From Thalassoglobus polymorphus (GTDB lineage Bacteria > Planctomycetota > Planctomycetia > Planctomycetales > Planctomycetaceae): a stretch of 64,000 nucleotides of DNA. Under the pieces are notes generated by a model. It ran no database searches. It was not told the DNA's origin and saw only the letters and a list, made by a program, of their open reading frames with translations. Positions 1-8,621 of the stretch are shown here, piece after piece. Where the stretch lies: assembly GCF_007744255.1 (NCBI RefSeq), contig NZ_CP036267.1, forward strand, positions 3,537,500-3,601,499, written 5' to 3'. The number at the start of each line of letters is the position of its first letter. Position 1 is the first letter of the stretch. The translations under genes were made by a program, and so were the position numbers.

Positions 1-215
1 TGTGCTCCCATCCCTGGATGTTCATCAGCAAGCATGACAATAGAGTTCCCGATCCTGATCTCCGCATAGGCGACACTTCCGCCTGGTCCATCGAGACGAA
101 GATGCTCGGTCGCTTCAAACGTTTTTTGATACCAGCCGATGGCTTCACTGGCCCCGCTGATGATTAGATAAGGAGTCACAGAATGGAAACCATCGGGAAT
201 CGGTTGAACAGCCAT
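1..215 (-). CDS. VOC (glyoxalase/bleomycin-resistance) family protein, 5' part only
   Basis: The gene starts at 215 and runs off the left edge, so only about 71 N-terminal residues are visible. The translation begins MAVQPIPDGFHSVTPYLIIS and continues through A-IGWYQKTFEA, then AYAEIRIGNSIVMLADE. This is the first beta-alpha-beta unit of the PhnB-like branch of the vicinal oxygen chelate fold, a metal-binding fold shared by glyoxalases, dioxygenases and resistance proteins. The metal ligands that would decide the function lie mostly outside the window. It follows ruvB on the same strand after about 50 bases with no hairpin, so co-transcription is possible. The family is fairly sure; the substrate is unknown. 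Confidence 0.75.
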   Translation of the reverse strand, partial: MAVQPIPDGFHSVTPYLIISGASEAIGWYQKTFEATEHLRLDGPGGSVAYAEIRIGNSIVMLADEHPGMGA

Positions 216-266
216 TGTCACTCCTGACTTTTCAAGTGAAGTTGTCGAAGATGAAGTACGGGTGGA

Positions 267-1373
267 TTAAATGAATGGACTCAAACCGGGATCAAGACCC
301 AGGTGCTCATACCCACGATCGGTCACAATCCTCCCACGCGGCGTTCGTTGGATCAAGCCGGACCGTAATAAAAACGGTTCGATATCATCTTCGAGTGTAT
401 CTGTCGGAATCGACATACTATGTGCGATTGCCGAAAGCCCTGCTGGACCTCCCTGAAATACCGAAACGACTGTTTCCAAATAGCGTCGGTCCTGGCGTTC
501 GAGACCAAGTGAATCAATCTCGAGCATCTCCATTGCGTGATGTGCAATCGCTGTCGTGATCTGACCGTTGGGATCTCTCAGTGTTGCAAAGTCTCTGGTC
601 CTCAGCAGGATGTTATTGGCCTTACGCGGTGTTCCCTGGCTTCGTCGTGCAACTTCTCCAGCGGCTTCTTCTGTGAGAGACGTTTTCAGTTTAACCGCGT
701 TTCGCTTGACGATTTCGACCAAATCGTCTGGTTCGTAGAAGTCGAGATGCTCTCGGTACACAAACCTGTCTCGCATGGGAGCGGTTAGCATTCCGGCTCG
801 TGTTGTCGCCCCGATCACAGTGAATGGCTTCAACTGCATATTTATGGTGCGCGCGTTAAGCCCCTCGCCCAAAGCGATGTCGATCCGGAAATCCTCCATC
901 GCAGGGTAAAGAAATTCCTCGACTGCAGGTCGCAAGCGGTGAATCTCATCAATAAAGAGGACGGAACCATGGCCGGCATTTGTAAGATAAGGAAGTAAAT
1001 CCTTAGGTGCATCCAGCGACGGGCCGGCTGCGATTTGAAAATCGACGCCGAGTTCTCTGGGTATGACTGTGGCTAAAGTTGTTTTTCCAATTCCGGGAGG
1101 ACCATCAAAGAGGATATGCCCGAGAGTATCGTTGCGTTTTTTTGTCGCATCGAGCATGACGCGAACGCGCTCCACAACTTTCGATTGTCCAATGACATCG
1201 CTTAAACTCTGAGGGCGAAGACGCTCATCAATTTCCCGGGAATTCGGATCGAAGTCGCCGCGATTCAAAGGCAAATCGTCGTTGTCGCCTTGATCGTTGC
1301 CGAAATTGTCGCTGTTGTCCCGATTGTCGTCGTCGTCATCGTCATCGTCTAAGAAAGTCGTCTCTCTCGCCAT
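267..1373 (-). CDS. ruvB: Holliday junction branch migration helicase RuvB
   Basis: RuvB is the hexameric AAA+ motor that drives RuvA-bound Holliday junctions during recombination repair. Walker A GPPGIGKTT is at residues 91-99, Walker B IDEIH near 141-145, and the sensor/arginine-finger stretch ATTRAGML...MRDRF at about 189-204. A winged-helix end (RTPRGRIVTDRGYEHLG) closes the protein. The open frame extends upstream to 1517, but the ATG at 1373 follows a strong GGAGGGAG Shine-Dalgarno and gives 368 residues, near the family norm. An odd feature is the N-terminal acidic extension: eight consecutive Asp at about 9-16, followed by an Asn/Asp-rich linker, before the conserved region starts near residue 45. 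ruvA and ruvC are not in the window. pyrH lies upstream on the same strand, 450 bases away. Confidence 0.97.
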   Translation of the reverse strand: MARETTFLDDDDDDDDNRDNSDNFGNDQGDNDDLPLNRGDFDPNSREIDERLRPQSLSDVIGQSKVVERVRVMLDATKKRNDTLGHILFDGPPGIGKTTLATVIPRELGVDFQIAAGPSLDAPKDLLPYLTNAGHGSVLFIDEIHRLRPAVEEFLYPAMEDFRIDIALGEGLNARTINMQLKPFTVIGATTRAGMLTAPMRDRFVYREHLDFYEPDDLVEIVKRNAVKLKTSLTEEAAGEVARRSQGTPRKANNILLRTRDFATLRDPNGQITTAIAHHAMEMLEIDSLGLERQDRRYLETVVSVFQGGPAGLSAIAHSMSIPTDTLEDDIEPFLLRSGLIQRTPRGRIVTDRGYEHLGLDPGLSPFI

Positions 1374-1825
1374 CTGGCTCCCTCCATCATGCAGATGGCG
1401 CAACTGTAGCCAATAACTGATCGTCCGTCCACCGATTCGTCGCTCGCTTCCCTGATTGAACTCAGGTTCCCAACCATTTTCGACTGGTTTCTCCGGTGAC
1501 TGACGCACGCCCTCCAAAGTGGACGTTCAATGCTTGTCTTGGGAATGATTGGCGAGTTCATTCAGCTTCAAGGTTGAATTCAGATTTCAAACCAGAAAGC
1601 AGATTCACAGGTATTCACGAGAGCAGCTTGTTCGACCACGAACGTGCCCGCGAAGAAGGCGTTTCACCAGCGAAATTACTGTTCGCCACATGGCAGCTTT
1701 CGCTCACTCCCTTGTAACGGTTCCAAAGCTCGTCGGTGACGAAGAGGAATCAGGAATCTTGTGAGGATGTGAATTGCGATATGGCGGCTCGACTTCAGGA
1801 CAACTCTTCGGACAATAATTCCCTC
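1374..1825. other. intergenic gap between pyrH and ruvB with one dispersed repeat
   Basis: No convincing gene is seen in this 450-base gap. It holds one copy of repeat family A2 at 1621-1700. The rest, including the promoter expected for ruvB, shows nothing that can be supported. Confidence 0.6.
1621..1700 (-). repeat. dispersed repeat family A, subfamily A2
   Basis: On the plus strand it starts GAGCAGCTTGTTCGACCACG, continues through GCGTTTCACCAGCGAAATTA and ends CTGTTCGCCACATGGCAG. It is a close relative of the copies at 53478 and 58428. It sits in the gap downstream of pyrH. No reading frame inside it resembles a protein. Confidence 0.7.
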
Positions 1826-2551
1826 TTAAGCATGCACAACCGTTCCAATTTTCTTTCCTTTGATTGCTCGCAGGATGTTTCCAGGAACACCAAAGTTGAA
1901 GACATGAATTGGGATTTCATGCTCCATGCAATGATGAATCGCCTGCGCGTCCATGACTTGTAGATTTTGTTTCAGAACGTCCCGAAAAGAAATGTCGGTG
2001 TACCGGACGGCATGTAAATTCTTCTCCGGATCTTCAGAGTAGACGCCATCAACTTTCGTTGCTTTCAGTAATACATCCGCACCAAGTTCGCGAGCTCGCA
2101 AGGCTGCGGCGGTGTCGGTTGTCACAAATGGGCTTCCCGTTCCGGCAGCGAGAATGACCACGCGGCCCTTTTCCAAGTGACGAATACAACGTCGACGGAT
2201 GAACGGTTCAGCGACACCTTCCATGCGGATAGCGGATTGAACGCGCGTCGGGACACCTTCGTTTTCAAGTGCATCCTGTAAAGCCAACGCATTGATCACG
2301 GTCGCCAACATGCCCATGTAGTGGGCAGTCGAAGGGTGAATCGCCGCGCTGACTGCGGAAAACTGCTTTCCACGCAAGATGTTCCCACCGCCGCACACAA
2401 TGGCGAGTTCCACACCTGTCTCGACAATGTCTTTGATCTGCTGTGAGATCTGGGCAACTTCTGTCATGCTGATACCGCTTTCGCGTTCCCGGCAGAAGCT
2501 TTCACCACTGAGTTTCAGAATCACACGTTTGTACTTGCTCGCTTCAGACAT
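1826..2551 (-). CDS. pyrH: UMP kinase PyrH
   Basis: PyrH phosphorylates UMP to UDP with ATP in pyrimidine nucleotide synthesis; the bacterial enzyme is a hexamer of the amino acid kinase fold. Diagnostic motifs are visible: LKLSGESF near the N-terminus (phosphate binding), CGGGNILRG (UMP site) at about 53-61, [10 protein letters not shown], and [13 protein letters not shown] in the ATP site. At 241 residues it has the normal family length. In most bacteria pyrH follows rpsB-tsf; here the upstream gene is cpaE of the pilus locus, separated by a strong terminator, so pyrH probably has its own promoter in 2552-2655. A purine-rich AAAGGA lies somewhat far upstream of the ATG at 2551. Confidence 0.97.
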   Translation of the reverse strand: MSEASKYKRVILKLSGESFCRERESGISMTEVAQISQQIKDIVETGVELAIVCGGGNILRGKQFSAVSAAIHPSTAHYMGMLATVINALALQDALENEGVPTRVQSAIRMEGVAEPFIRRRCIRHLEKGRVVILAAGTGSPFVTTDTAAALRARELGADVLLKATKVDGVYSEDPEKNLHAVRYTDISFRDVLKQNLQVMDAQAIHHCMEHEIPIHVFNFGVPGNILRAIKGKKIGTVVHA

Positions 2552-2575
2552 CGATATTGCTTTGTCCTTTGAAAT

Positions 2576-2604
2576 GAAAAACAGCGAGTGAAAACACTCG
2601 CTGT
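2576..2604 (-). terminator. rho-independent terminator after cpaE
   Basis: A perfect 10 bp stem (ACAGCGAGTG at 2581-2590 with CACTCGCTGT at 2595-2604) and a 4 base loop is followed on the minus strand by a T-rich run (TTTTTCATTTC). It lies about 50 bases after the cpaE stop and before pyrH, so it separates the pilus genes from pyrH. Confidence 0.85.
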
Positions 2605-2655
2605 TGATGAACGGTCAACGGGATCGCCATTGTATCAGACTCAAATTGAGAATGG

Positions 2656-3849
2656 CTACTTTAAGAAGCTGAAGAGACCACTCTTTTTCGTTTCCGATTT
2701 GGGAACTTCGCCGCCATTTGCATTTGTTGCATCAATTTTCACTGCCAACTGCTGAATGGCACGCGTGATTTTTGCTTTCGGGAATTCTGTCACCAACGGA
2801 ACTCCATTATTTCGAGATTCAATCACTGGCGAGTATTCGTTAGGAATTTGCCAGAAAACCTCGCGTCCGATGGTATCGAGTGCCTTATTCAGAGAGATTT
2901 GAGCATCTCCCAAGCCAACTCGATTTACAATGACTTTCACTTTGTCGTTGAGCTCACGCTCTTCCAAAAACTGGTTGATGCGAACGACGTTCCTTAAACA
3001 GGGAAGATCGAGCTGCGTTACAAACAGGATTTGGTCGGAGACCTCCAACGCTGCAAGATCAAGCGGTGTAAACGACTTGGTAAGGTCGATAATCAAATGT
3101 GTAAATGTCGCTTTCAGCAATGCAATCACACGCTGAAGCTCTTCCGAGGTCATCGGAGCGGTTTCTTCCATGTGAACGGGACGCGGAAGTAAAAAGGCTC
3201 CACTTGCGTGCTGAGTCAGAGAACGTTTCAACATCGAGTAATCGAGTCGGTTCACGTTTTCCGCCACGTCCTGAATCGTGTAGTCAGGAATGATGTCCAG
3301 CCAAACATCGGCGTCACCCAACGACAAATCGAGATCCATGATGGCAACACTGTTGGATTCGTTGGCGGCCAGCGCACATCCGAGATTCACTCCCAGTGAC
3401 GTACAGCCAACTCCTCCACTGGCTCCAATGAGAGCCATCACTGTCGAGCTTTTTGACTTTCCATCTTTTCCACCACTGATGTTTCGAATTCGATCCAGAG
3501 CGGCCATGAAGTCATCGAGGTTCAATGGAGCACTCAGAAATTCTTTTGCTCCATTTCGCATCGCTTGCAGAATGAGCGCCCCTTCCTGAGATTTACTCAC
3601 CACCAGGATTTGACAATCCGGCGATTCACGATGTACCTCAGCGATGACTGCCAATCCGCGTTGCTGATCCCCGTCAAGGGTGATCAAAGCGATATCGGGT
3701 TGCGTTTGCGTGATGATGTCAGTGAAAAATTCATAGCGCGCACATTCAGCTTCGAGCCATACGGAATCAATTCCAAGTAGAAGGTTCTTGATCGAATTCC
3801 GCGACTGATCCTGCGGATCGACCATTGCCAGTCTAACAACATTGTTCAT
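2656..3849 (-). CDS. cpaE: Flp/tad pilus assembly ATPase CpaE/TadZ
   Basis: A 397-residue protein with a receiver-like N-terminal domain (about 1-125) and a ParA/MinD-type ATPase domain (about 135-370). The Walker A region reads GASGGVGCTSLG: the glycine-rich loop is kept but the usual GKT/GKS lysine is replaced by Cys. That degenerate loop is common in CpaE/TadZ, which act more as polar localisation factors for the pilus machine than as strong ATPases. A Walker A' segment (AIMDLDLSLGDADVWLD) follows. The receiver-like half lacks an obvious full phosphoacceptor set. It is the last tad gene on this side, after the secretin gene, and ends before a clear terminator. A GGGAG Shine-Dalgarno precedes the ATG. 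The nucleotide-binding role is inferred. Confidence 0.9.
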   Translation of the reverse strand: MNNVVRLAMVDPQDQSRNSIKNLLLGIDSVWLEAECARYEFFTDIITQTQPDIALITLDGDQQRGLAVIAEVHRESPDCQILVVSKSQEGALILQAMRNGAKEFLSAPLNLDDFMAALDRIRNISGGKDGKSKSSTVMALIGASGGVGCTSLGVNLGCALAANESNSVAIMDLDLSLGDADVWLDIIPDYTIQDVAENVNRLDYSMLKRSLTQHASGAFLLPRPVHMEETAPMTSEELQRVIALLKATFTHLIIDLTKSFTPLDLAALEVSDQILFVTQLDLPCLRNVVRINQFLEERELNDKVKVIVNRVGLGDAQISLNKALDTIGREVFWQIPNEYSPVIESRNNGVPLVTEFPKAKITRAIQQLAVKIDATNANGGEVPKSETKKSGLFSFLK

Positions 3850-3957
3850 TGTCGAACTCCCTGGAACATTTTCATGTTCGCCGTGCTTGCCAAAGCGGGT
3901 CTTGTGATTTTAGAAGATCGCTTCGCAAGAAATAACAGACTCACCGTTTCATGAGAC

Positions 3958-3990
3958 ACTCAGGTCAGGCATTGACCGACTGACCTGAGT
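3958..3990. other. perfect 11 bp hairpin between the secretin gene and cpaE
   Basis: ACTCAGGTCAG at 3958-3968 pairs with CTGACCTGAGT at 3980-3990 across an 11 base loop. No U-tract follows on the minus strand, so it may be a processing or attenuation structure rather than a standard terminator. Confidence 0.6.
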
Positions 3991-4020
3991 GAATCTGATT
4001 TTCTGCGTTCAGTAGGAATT

Positions 4021-5796
4021 CTACTTTCCGAACCACGAACCGGAGCGTGTGGACTTTTCTGAAGAAGTCGCTTCCTGATTCCCTTTGGACGTCGATGGTT
4101 CAATCAACCCAAACTTGTCCGCTGAAGAGGTCGATGCCTCGTCAGCTTTCACTTGCTCCCCGGGGAGTGCTCTTTGTTGATCACTTGTTCGATCAACCTT
4201 CGTTGAGAAGTTGAACTCCGCTGACTTCACTGCCTGCGTTTGCATGGCGTTGCCACTGACCGGTTGAACCTGGCTGGAACGATTCCCGTTCTGAGCAGAT
4301 TCAATGATCGCGTTTGGTGGCAATTGTGGTGGAACTTGTGATGGATAGCTAGGATGAATCAATTGATCCTGACAAGGTCCGAAAGGTTCGCATTCAGGTC
4401 CGTATAGTGGAACTTCAAGAAGACCATCAATATACAGTTCTCTGTCGACAGGAGTATCGGTATGCAACCCAGGACCACCAGCAGGAACCTGCTCTGGAGA
4501 CATCGGAGCGACCATTTGTGGAGTGACTAGAATCAAGAGTTCAGTTTCACCCTCAGTGAAGGTCTTGCGACTGAATGCAGCACCAATCCATGGGAGCTCA
4601 CCGAGGAACGGAATTTTCTGTGTATCGCCAGTTTTCACTGTGGAGATCAAACCGCCGATCATTAATGTTTCACCAAACCGCATCTCAACCTGCGTGTTGA
4701 CACGTCGGACAGTAATACCGGGAACAACAAATCCATCGACGCTCACAGCGTTACTCACGTCTCGGGCACTCACTTCTGGAGCGATGTCGAGTCTTAATCG
4801 TCCATTCCCCAAGACGATTGGAACCGCTTCCATGCGAACACCGAACTCTCTCCACTCAATACTTGTTGCTCCGACACCTTGCGGGACAAGAACTGGGAAT
4901 TCCCCCCCCGAAAGCATTGAAGCCGGGCGTCCGCTGGTTGTCACCAAGACAGGTTCCGCCAAAACTTTCGCTAACGCTTCAGACTGCAGAGCTCTTAAGA
5001 AACCGGTGAACAAATCTTTGTTGCCGGTGATTGCGAAGGCGAGTTCAGATCCTCCCGGTGCCAAAGCAGCATCTGGAGGTCCTCCACCTGAGAACGGTGC
5101 AGTGAATTGTGAAAGTGGAGCAATTCCACCTGGAGTACTCACAACTGCGTAGTTTTGTCCAAGAGCAAGAAAGTTGAATCCAAGCTCACGAATTTTCGAG
5201 CGTTGAACTTCCATAACTTTAACTTGCAGCTGAACCTGACTGACTCCGCCAACATTCATCTGGCTATGAACACTTGGGTAGAACTGTTCAGCAACATCGA
5301 TGATTTGTGGAATCTGCGTTGGGTCAGTCACCCAGCCTCGCAGTACGACTCCATCACGAAGTCCAACCACATCAATTGCAGTCCCAGGAAAGAGGCGTTC
5401 CAAGTAAGCTTGAAGTTCGCGTGTATCTGGTTCGACAAAGAATTCGACGGTATAAACCGAGTCAAACTCGTCGATCATTTTCAGAGATGTCACACCCGGG
5501 CTATCAGCATGAACCCGAATACGATAGGGCGAGAGTGCACTCACAGAAATTGTTTGAGAGTTAAACCCATCAACAATTTTTATCCGATTCGCCATCTCCA
5601 GGACTCGCGAATCAAGATTCACCATCTTGATCGTAGTCTCCGGCGTGAGAACTTGGAAAATCTTTTCCCCAGGTTTCACTGAATCGGCAGCCGTTTCATC
5701 AGGCTGAGCAGACAATGGTGTGGTCATCAGAATGCAGGCAACGAGCGTTGCGCAGAGACGATTCATGTGACCGCGACGTTTGACGAGATTGGGCAT
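4021..5796 (-). CDS. cpaC: Flp/tad pilus outer-membrane secretin (CpaC/RcpA type)
   Basis: A 591-residue secretin, the outer-membrane pore through which Flp pili leave the cell. A signal peptide follows a short basic start (MNRLCATLVACILMTTPLSA at about 11-30). The N-terminal region holds the pilus/BON-type periplasmic domain. The secretin core contains the family signature around GETLMIGGLISTV and TQKIPFLGELPWIGAAFSRK, equivalent to the conserved IPxLGxIPxLG-like stretch, then LLILVTPQMVAPM. The last 110 or so residues are low-complexity (Gln, Pro, Ser, Lys-rich) and not conserved. An AGGTG Shine-Dalgarno just before 5796 supports the first ATG over the one ten codons later. It lies between cpaB and cpaE on one strand. 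Confidence 0.93.
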   Translation of the reverse strand: MPNLVKRRGHMNRLCATLVACILMTTPLSAQPDETAADSVKPGEKIFQVLTPETTIKMVNLDSRVLEMANRIKIVDGFNSQTISVSALSPYRIRVHADSPGVTSLKMIDEFDSVYTVEFFVEPDTRELQAYLERLFPGTAIDVVGLRDGVVLRGWVTDPTQIPQIIDVAEQFYPSVHSQMNVGGVSQVQLQVKVMEVQRSKIRELGFNFLALGQNYAVVSTPGGIAPLSQFTAPFSGGGPPDAALAPGGSELAFAITGNKDLFTGFLRALQSEALAKVLAEPVLVTTSGRPASMLSGGEFPVLVPQGVGATSIEWREFGVRMEAVPIVLGNGRLRLDIAPEVSARDVSNAVSVDGFVVPGITVRRVNTQVEMRFGETLMIGGLISTVKTGDTQKIPFLGELPWIGAAFSRKTFTEGETELLILVTPQMVAPMSPEQVPAGGPGLHTDTPVDRELYIDGLLEVPLYGPECEPFGPCQDQLIHPSYPSQVPPQLPPNAIIESAQNGNRSSQVQPVSGNAMQTQAVKSAEFNFSTKVDRTSDQQRALPGEQVKADEASTSSADKFGLIEPSTSKGNQEATSSEKSTRSGSWFGK

Positions 5797-6147
5797 CCTT
5801 GCACCTCAGGATCTGAGCCGGACAAATGGCGAAGCGATTCCTCAATGAACTGCTTCGCCGTGTTCGGCAATATTCATCCAAGTTGAGTCCCGCAAGCGAG
5901 AATTCGCTGACGGAACGTGGACATCAATGTCCGGTAAGGGGAGTTCACGCTCACTGTGGATTTGTGAATTCACTCCTACAAAGAGCGATCCCCTCACAAA
6001 TCGAGAGAGCCATCAACTCCAGAAACAGAGTAGTGTTCTCAAATTACGAAATGTCGGTTGCCCGATCTTTATGACGTCTCCGAAAACCGACATGACCGGG
6101 AGTCTCTCAATGTTTGAAAGACTCTGGTCAAGTTTCCGGAACAGTCC
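5797..6147. other. 350-base gap between cpaB and the secretin gene
   Basis: No gene is supported. An imperfect hairpin lies at 6094-6129 (GACC...GGTC outer pair with an AGTCT/AGACT inner stem) just after the cpaB stop on the minus strand; the T-run behind it is weak. The remainder probably carries a promoter for the secretin-cpaE part, but none could be assigned. Confidence 0.5.
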
Positions 6148-7218
6148 TTAGCCACCTCCGAGGAGTGATCGCACAGAATCGGCAATAGGATTGGTCCCAT
6201 CTTTCTGTGCGGTCTCTTCTTCGATCGCTTCTTCTTCAATTTCAAATGAGTGCGGAGTCGGTGAGTTCCCGTTGTAAACATGTAGTGTCCACTTTGGTTT
6301 CTCAACTTCCGCAACTTCTTGTACTGGTTCAACTGCAACTGGTTCTGGTGGTTCTGGAGCTGCTGCTTGCTGAACTAATGCAACCGCAGTTTCAGGTTCT
6401 GGAGCCGTTATCTCAGTCTCTGGCTCATCCATGTCTCGAAATTCGCTGTCAAACCGTTGGCTGTAGAGTGGTTGGCGATCATTGATTCCAATTGTGCCTT
6501 CCAACTCTTCAAGCAACTCTTCATCAATATCTCTGATTTGTACAAGTTCGTCATCAAGTTTGTGCCGCCAGGATAAGCTGAGATTTCCCTTGCTCTCTGC
6601 CAGCTTGACGTAGTTCACCTGTTCAGGCATCAGCAACAATGACACGAAACTCGTACGTCCGGATTTGTCTTCATTATTAATTCTGTCTGAAGTTGTTGCA
6701 TTTGTCGCAAAGACCTCAACATACTCCAGAAGTGTTTTCGTTTTGGTTGAGTTGCCACGTCGTCCAGCTCGCGACTGATAAGTGACAAGCACATCCACAC
6801 GGTCTCCAGGGGAGACCAAGTTACTTTGTGTATTTGTTTCCGTAACAGGAATCGTGATCACTCGCATCCCTTTTGTGATTTTGACAGAGTTCCCGGTTCC
6901 GCCAGGTTCAGTCAATTTGGAAAGAGTAATCAAGTCTCCTGCAAAGAGTGGAACTCTCGCTCCACGTTCGACATATTGTTCTTCTGTCAAAATCAATTCT
7001 TCCTCGGGAGGAAGATTCTCAACTGGGATGTCACGAAAGGTGACTCTTTCAGGCGTCAGTACGGAGCCTGTTTCGATGTTCTCCATTGCAACTAAAACTT
7101 TTTTCGTTTCAACCGCTGCAACGGCCTTTCGACTTTTCATGGCTTGCTGGACACCAACCATGGCGACCAATCCACAGCCTCCTGCAACAACGAGTAGTAT
7201 GAGTGTCTTGGGTTTCAT
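6148..7218 (-). CDS. cpaB: Flp pilus assembly protein CpaB/RcpC
   Basis: CpaB/RcpC is a periplasmic or inner-membrane-anchored protein that works with the secretin in Flp pilus assembly. After an N-terminal membrane anchor (MKPKTLILLVVAGGCGLVAM) comes an SAF-type domain (VLVAMENIETGSVLTPERV..DIPVENLP) and then the RcpC/CpaB domain with GMRVITIPVTE and VSPGDRVDVLVTY. The end is Glu/Ala/Pro-rich and low in complexity. The frame opens further upstream, but the ATG at 7218 starts at the hydrophobic anchor, has GGAG a few bases upstream and gives 356 residues, so it was preferred. It lies after a terminator that ends the peptidase gene, so it may be transcribed separately. Confidence 0.9.
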   Translation of the reverse strand: MKPKTLILLVVAGGCGLVAMVGVQQAMKSRKAVAAVETKKVLVAMENIETGSVLTPERVTFRDIPVENLPPEEELILTEEQYVERGARVPLFAGDLITLSKLTEPGGTGNSVKITKGMRVITIPVTETNTQSNLVSPGDRVDVLVTYQSRAGRRGNSTKTKTLLEYVEVFATNATTSDRINNEDKSGRTSFVSLLLMPEQVNYVKLAESKGNLSLSWRHKLDDELVQIRDIDEELLEELEGTIGINDRQPLYSQRFDSEFRDMDEPETEITAPEPETAVALVQQAAAPEPPEPVAVEPVQEVAEVEKPKWTLHVYNGNSPTPHSFEIEEEAIEEETAQKDGTNPIADSVRSLLGGG

Positions 7219-7404
7219 TTCGGAGATCTCCGATTTGGGGCAGGTATCCCACAACCGGAGTTCGCACGTCATTGTGTGAATCGGCTGATGATGACAGTCT
7301 GCTTCAATCTATGAGGGTTATAAGGTTTGATTTGGTAGTAGGGTTTTGCACAGCACCGTGCAAAGTCACCCCATCTTTCCCAGACTTCCATTTCAGGACG
7401 ACAA

Positions 7405-7432
7405 AAAGGCCAACAAAACTGAGTTGGCCTTT
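7405..7432 (-). terminator. rho-independent terminator after the prepilin peptidase gene
   Basis: A perfect 10 bp stem, AAAGGCCAAC (7405-7414) with GTTGGCCTTT (7423-7432), followed on the minus strand by TTTTTGTC. It lies 11 bases past the peptidase stop and splits the flp/peptidase part from cpaB. Confidence 0.85.
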
Positions 7433-7443
7433 CAAACGTGTTC

Positions 7444-7998
7444 CTAGTAAATCATTCCAGCGTAGAGGAAGTAACCAATTGATCCGATGCAGATCGGGAT
7501 TCCGTATGGAAGGAGAAACATCCGCGGTTTTCGCTCAGCTGCGATTTCAGAGAGTTTTCGAGGATCTTTAATTGTCATCCATTCCGCAGCGATCAGAAGA
7601 AACTGACCATAATGCTTGTCCCAAGCTTTTCGGGAAAGAACCATGATGATTGCCATGACAGCCCCAACAACCACTGTTGCGACAAATGCCCACCAAGTGA
7701 CTGCGGCACCAAGCCAGGCTCCGATTCCAGCCATCAGTTTGACATCACCGGCTCCCATTCCCCCAACTGCATAAAGAGGCAGAAGAGTCAGAAGCCCAAC
7801 GGTCATTCCCCAAAGACCATCGCCCAAACCTTGAAGTCCACCGACCCAAGTGCTGTAGACGAGACCAGATAGAACCATCGGGAAGGTAATCCAGTTCGGA
7901 ACTCGAAGTTCCTTGCCGTCAATGTACGCGGCAACGATCAATACAATACAAACAAATTTGACGTGCCAATTATCAAGAAGAATTGTTTCCCAGTCCAT
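7444..7998 (-). CDS. cpaA: type IV prepilin peptidase (CpaA/TadV type)
   Basis: An integral-membrane aspartic protease that cleaves the leader from Flp pilin at the inner membrane. The two catalytic aspartates appear as AAYIDGKELRVPNW, soon after the first membrane segment, and the GxGD motif as GGMGAGDVKLMAG. Several hydrophobic segments follow. The 184-residue size and the lack of the N-terminal methyltransferase domain fit the short A24A/TadV class. The ATG at 7998 begins right before the first helix; the longer frame to 8109 adds an unlikely hydrophilic leader. Its partner substrate, the flp gene, lies about 620 bases upstream on the same strand. Confidence 0.92.
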   Translation of the reverse strand: MDWETILLDNWHVKFVCIVLIVAAYIDGKELRVPNWITFPMVLSGLVYSTWVGGLQGLGDGLWGMTVGLLTLLPLYAVGGMGAGDVKLMAGIGAWLGAAVTWWAFVATVVVGAVMAIIMVLSRKAWDKHYGQFLLIAAEWMTIKDPRKLSEIAAERKPRMFLLPYGIPICIGSIGYFLYAGMIY

Positions 7999-8275
7999 TA
8001 TTGCTGGCCTTTCGCGAGGTTGAGGGGTGTATAGCTGGACAGCGTCACTTAGGGTGAATGGGTGACATAAATATTTTTGCAAGCAGAATTCGCTGTCATC
8101 GCAACTCAATCAGGCAAGTCGAAACCGTGCCAGTCGCGATCCATTTTCCAAATGTTTTACAGTCGAATCACTGCGAAAAGTGATGCTGTCTTAACGAGTA
8201 CTGATCTGAAAAGCTGAATGAAGCTGCTCAATTGCTGAGGAAACCGTTCATTGCAATTGCTCTTAAAACCAGAAC

Positions 8276-8392
8276 TTAGGTTCTTCCGCCAAGTCCAATC
8301 GTCTGAATAAGAAAGGTCATCATGCCCATTACAATCATGGGAAGGAATTCGAAGAGCGGAAGAGTTCCGAAATCAATCCAAATGGGAATCAT
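8276..8392 (-). CDS. possible 38-residue membrane microprotein in the tad locus
   Basis: A small frame begins MIPIWIDFGTLPLFEFLPMI and continues with VMGMMTFLIQTIGLGGRT before a TAA. Nearly the whole product is one hydrophobic segment with a short polar tail, and it lies in the same direction between the flp pilin and its peptidase. No ribosome-binding site stands out (GGATTGGATC precedes the ATG) and no family was recognised. It could be a real pilus-associated microprotein or a chance frame in a 500-base gap. Confidence 0.35.
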   Translation of the reverse strand: MIPIWIDFGTLPLFEFLPMIVMGMMTFLIQTIGLGGRT

Positions 8393-8544
8393 GATCCAAT
8401 CCAGTGGGAGTCAGTCGACGAGATGTTGTCTTTTTAGGTGATCCGAAAGCCTGAAAACTGCCTCTTACTGAGCGTAAGTTTTTCAGCCTGTCGGCTTTCA
8501 GTGAAAATTCAAGTGCGTTTAAAGCACAGAGCGTAGACAGGTAA

Positions 8545-8576
8545 CCGCCCGGCCAGATGCAGTTCCGACCGGGCGG
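8545..8576. other. GC-rich 8 bp hairpin downstream of flp
   Basis: CCGCCCGG (8545-8552) pairs with CCGGGCGG (8569-8576) across 16 bases. It is 45 bases past the flp stop on the minus strand. No T-run follows, so it may cap the abundant pilin mRNA or cause partial termination. Confidence 0.55.
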
Positions 8577-8621
8577 CCAACCCTGTGTCAATCAGATGAT
8601 CAAGCGATCACCAACTCTTTT

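Noticed and set aside
4523-5152. A 209-codon plus-strand frame inside the secretin gene
   Set aside because: It is antisense to a clearly coding secretin and shows only low-complexity Pro/Ser/Thr sequence.
6094-6129. Possible terminator after cpaB
   Set aside because: The stem is imperfect and the T-run behind it is weak, so it is only noted within the gap entry.
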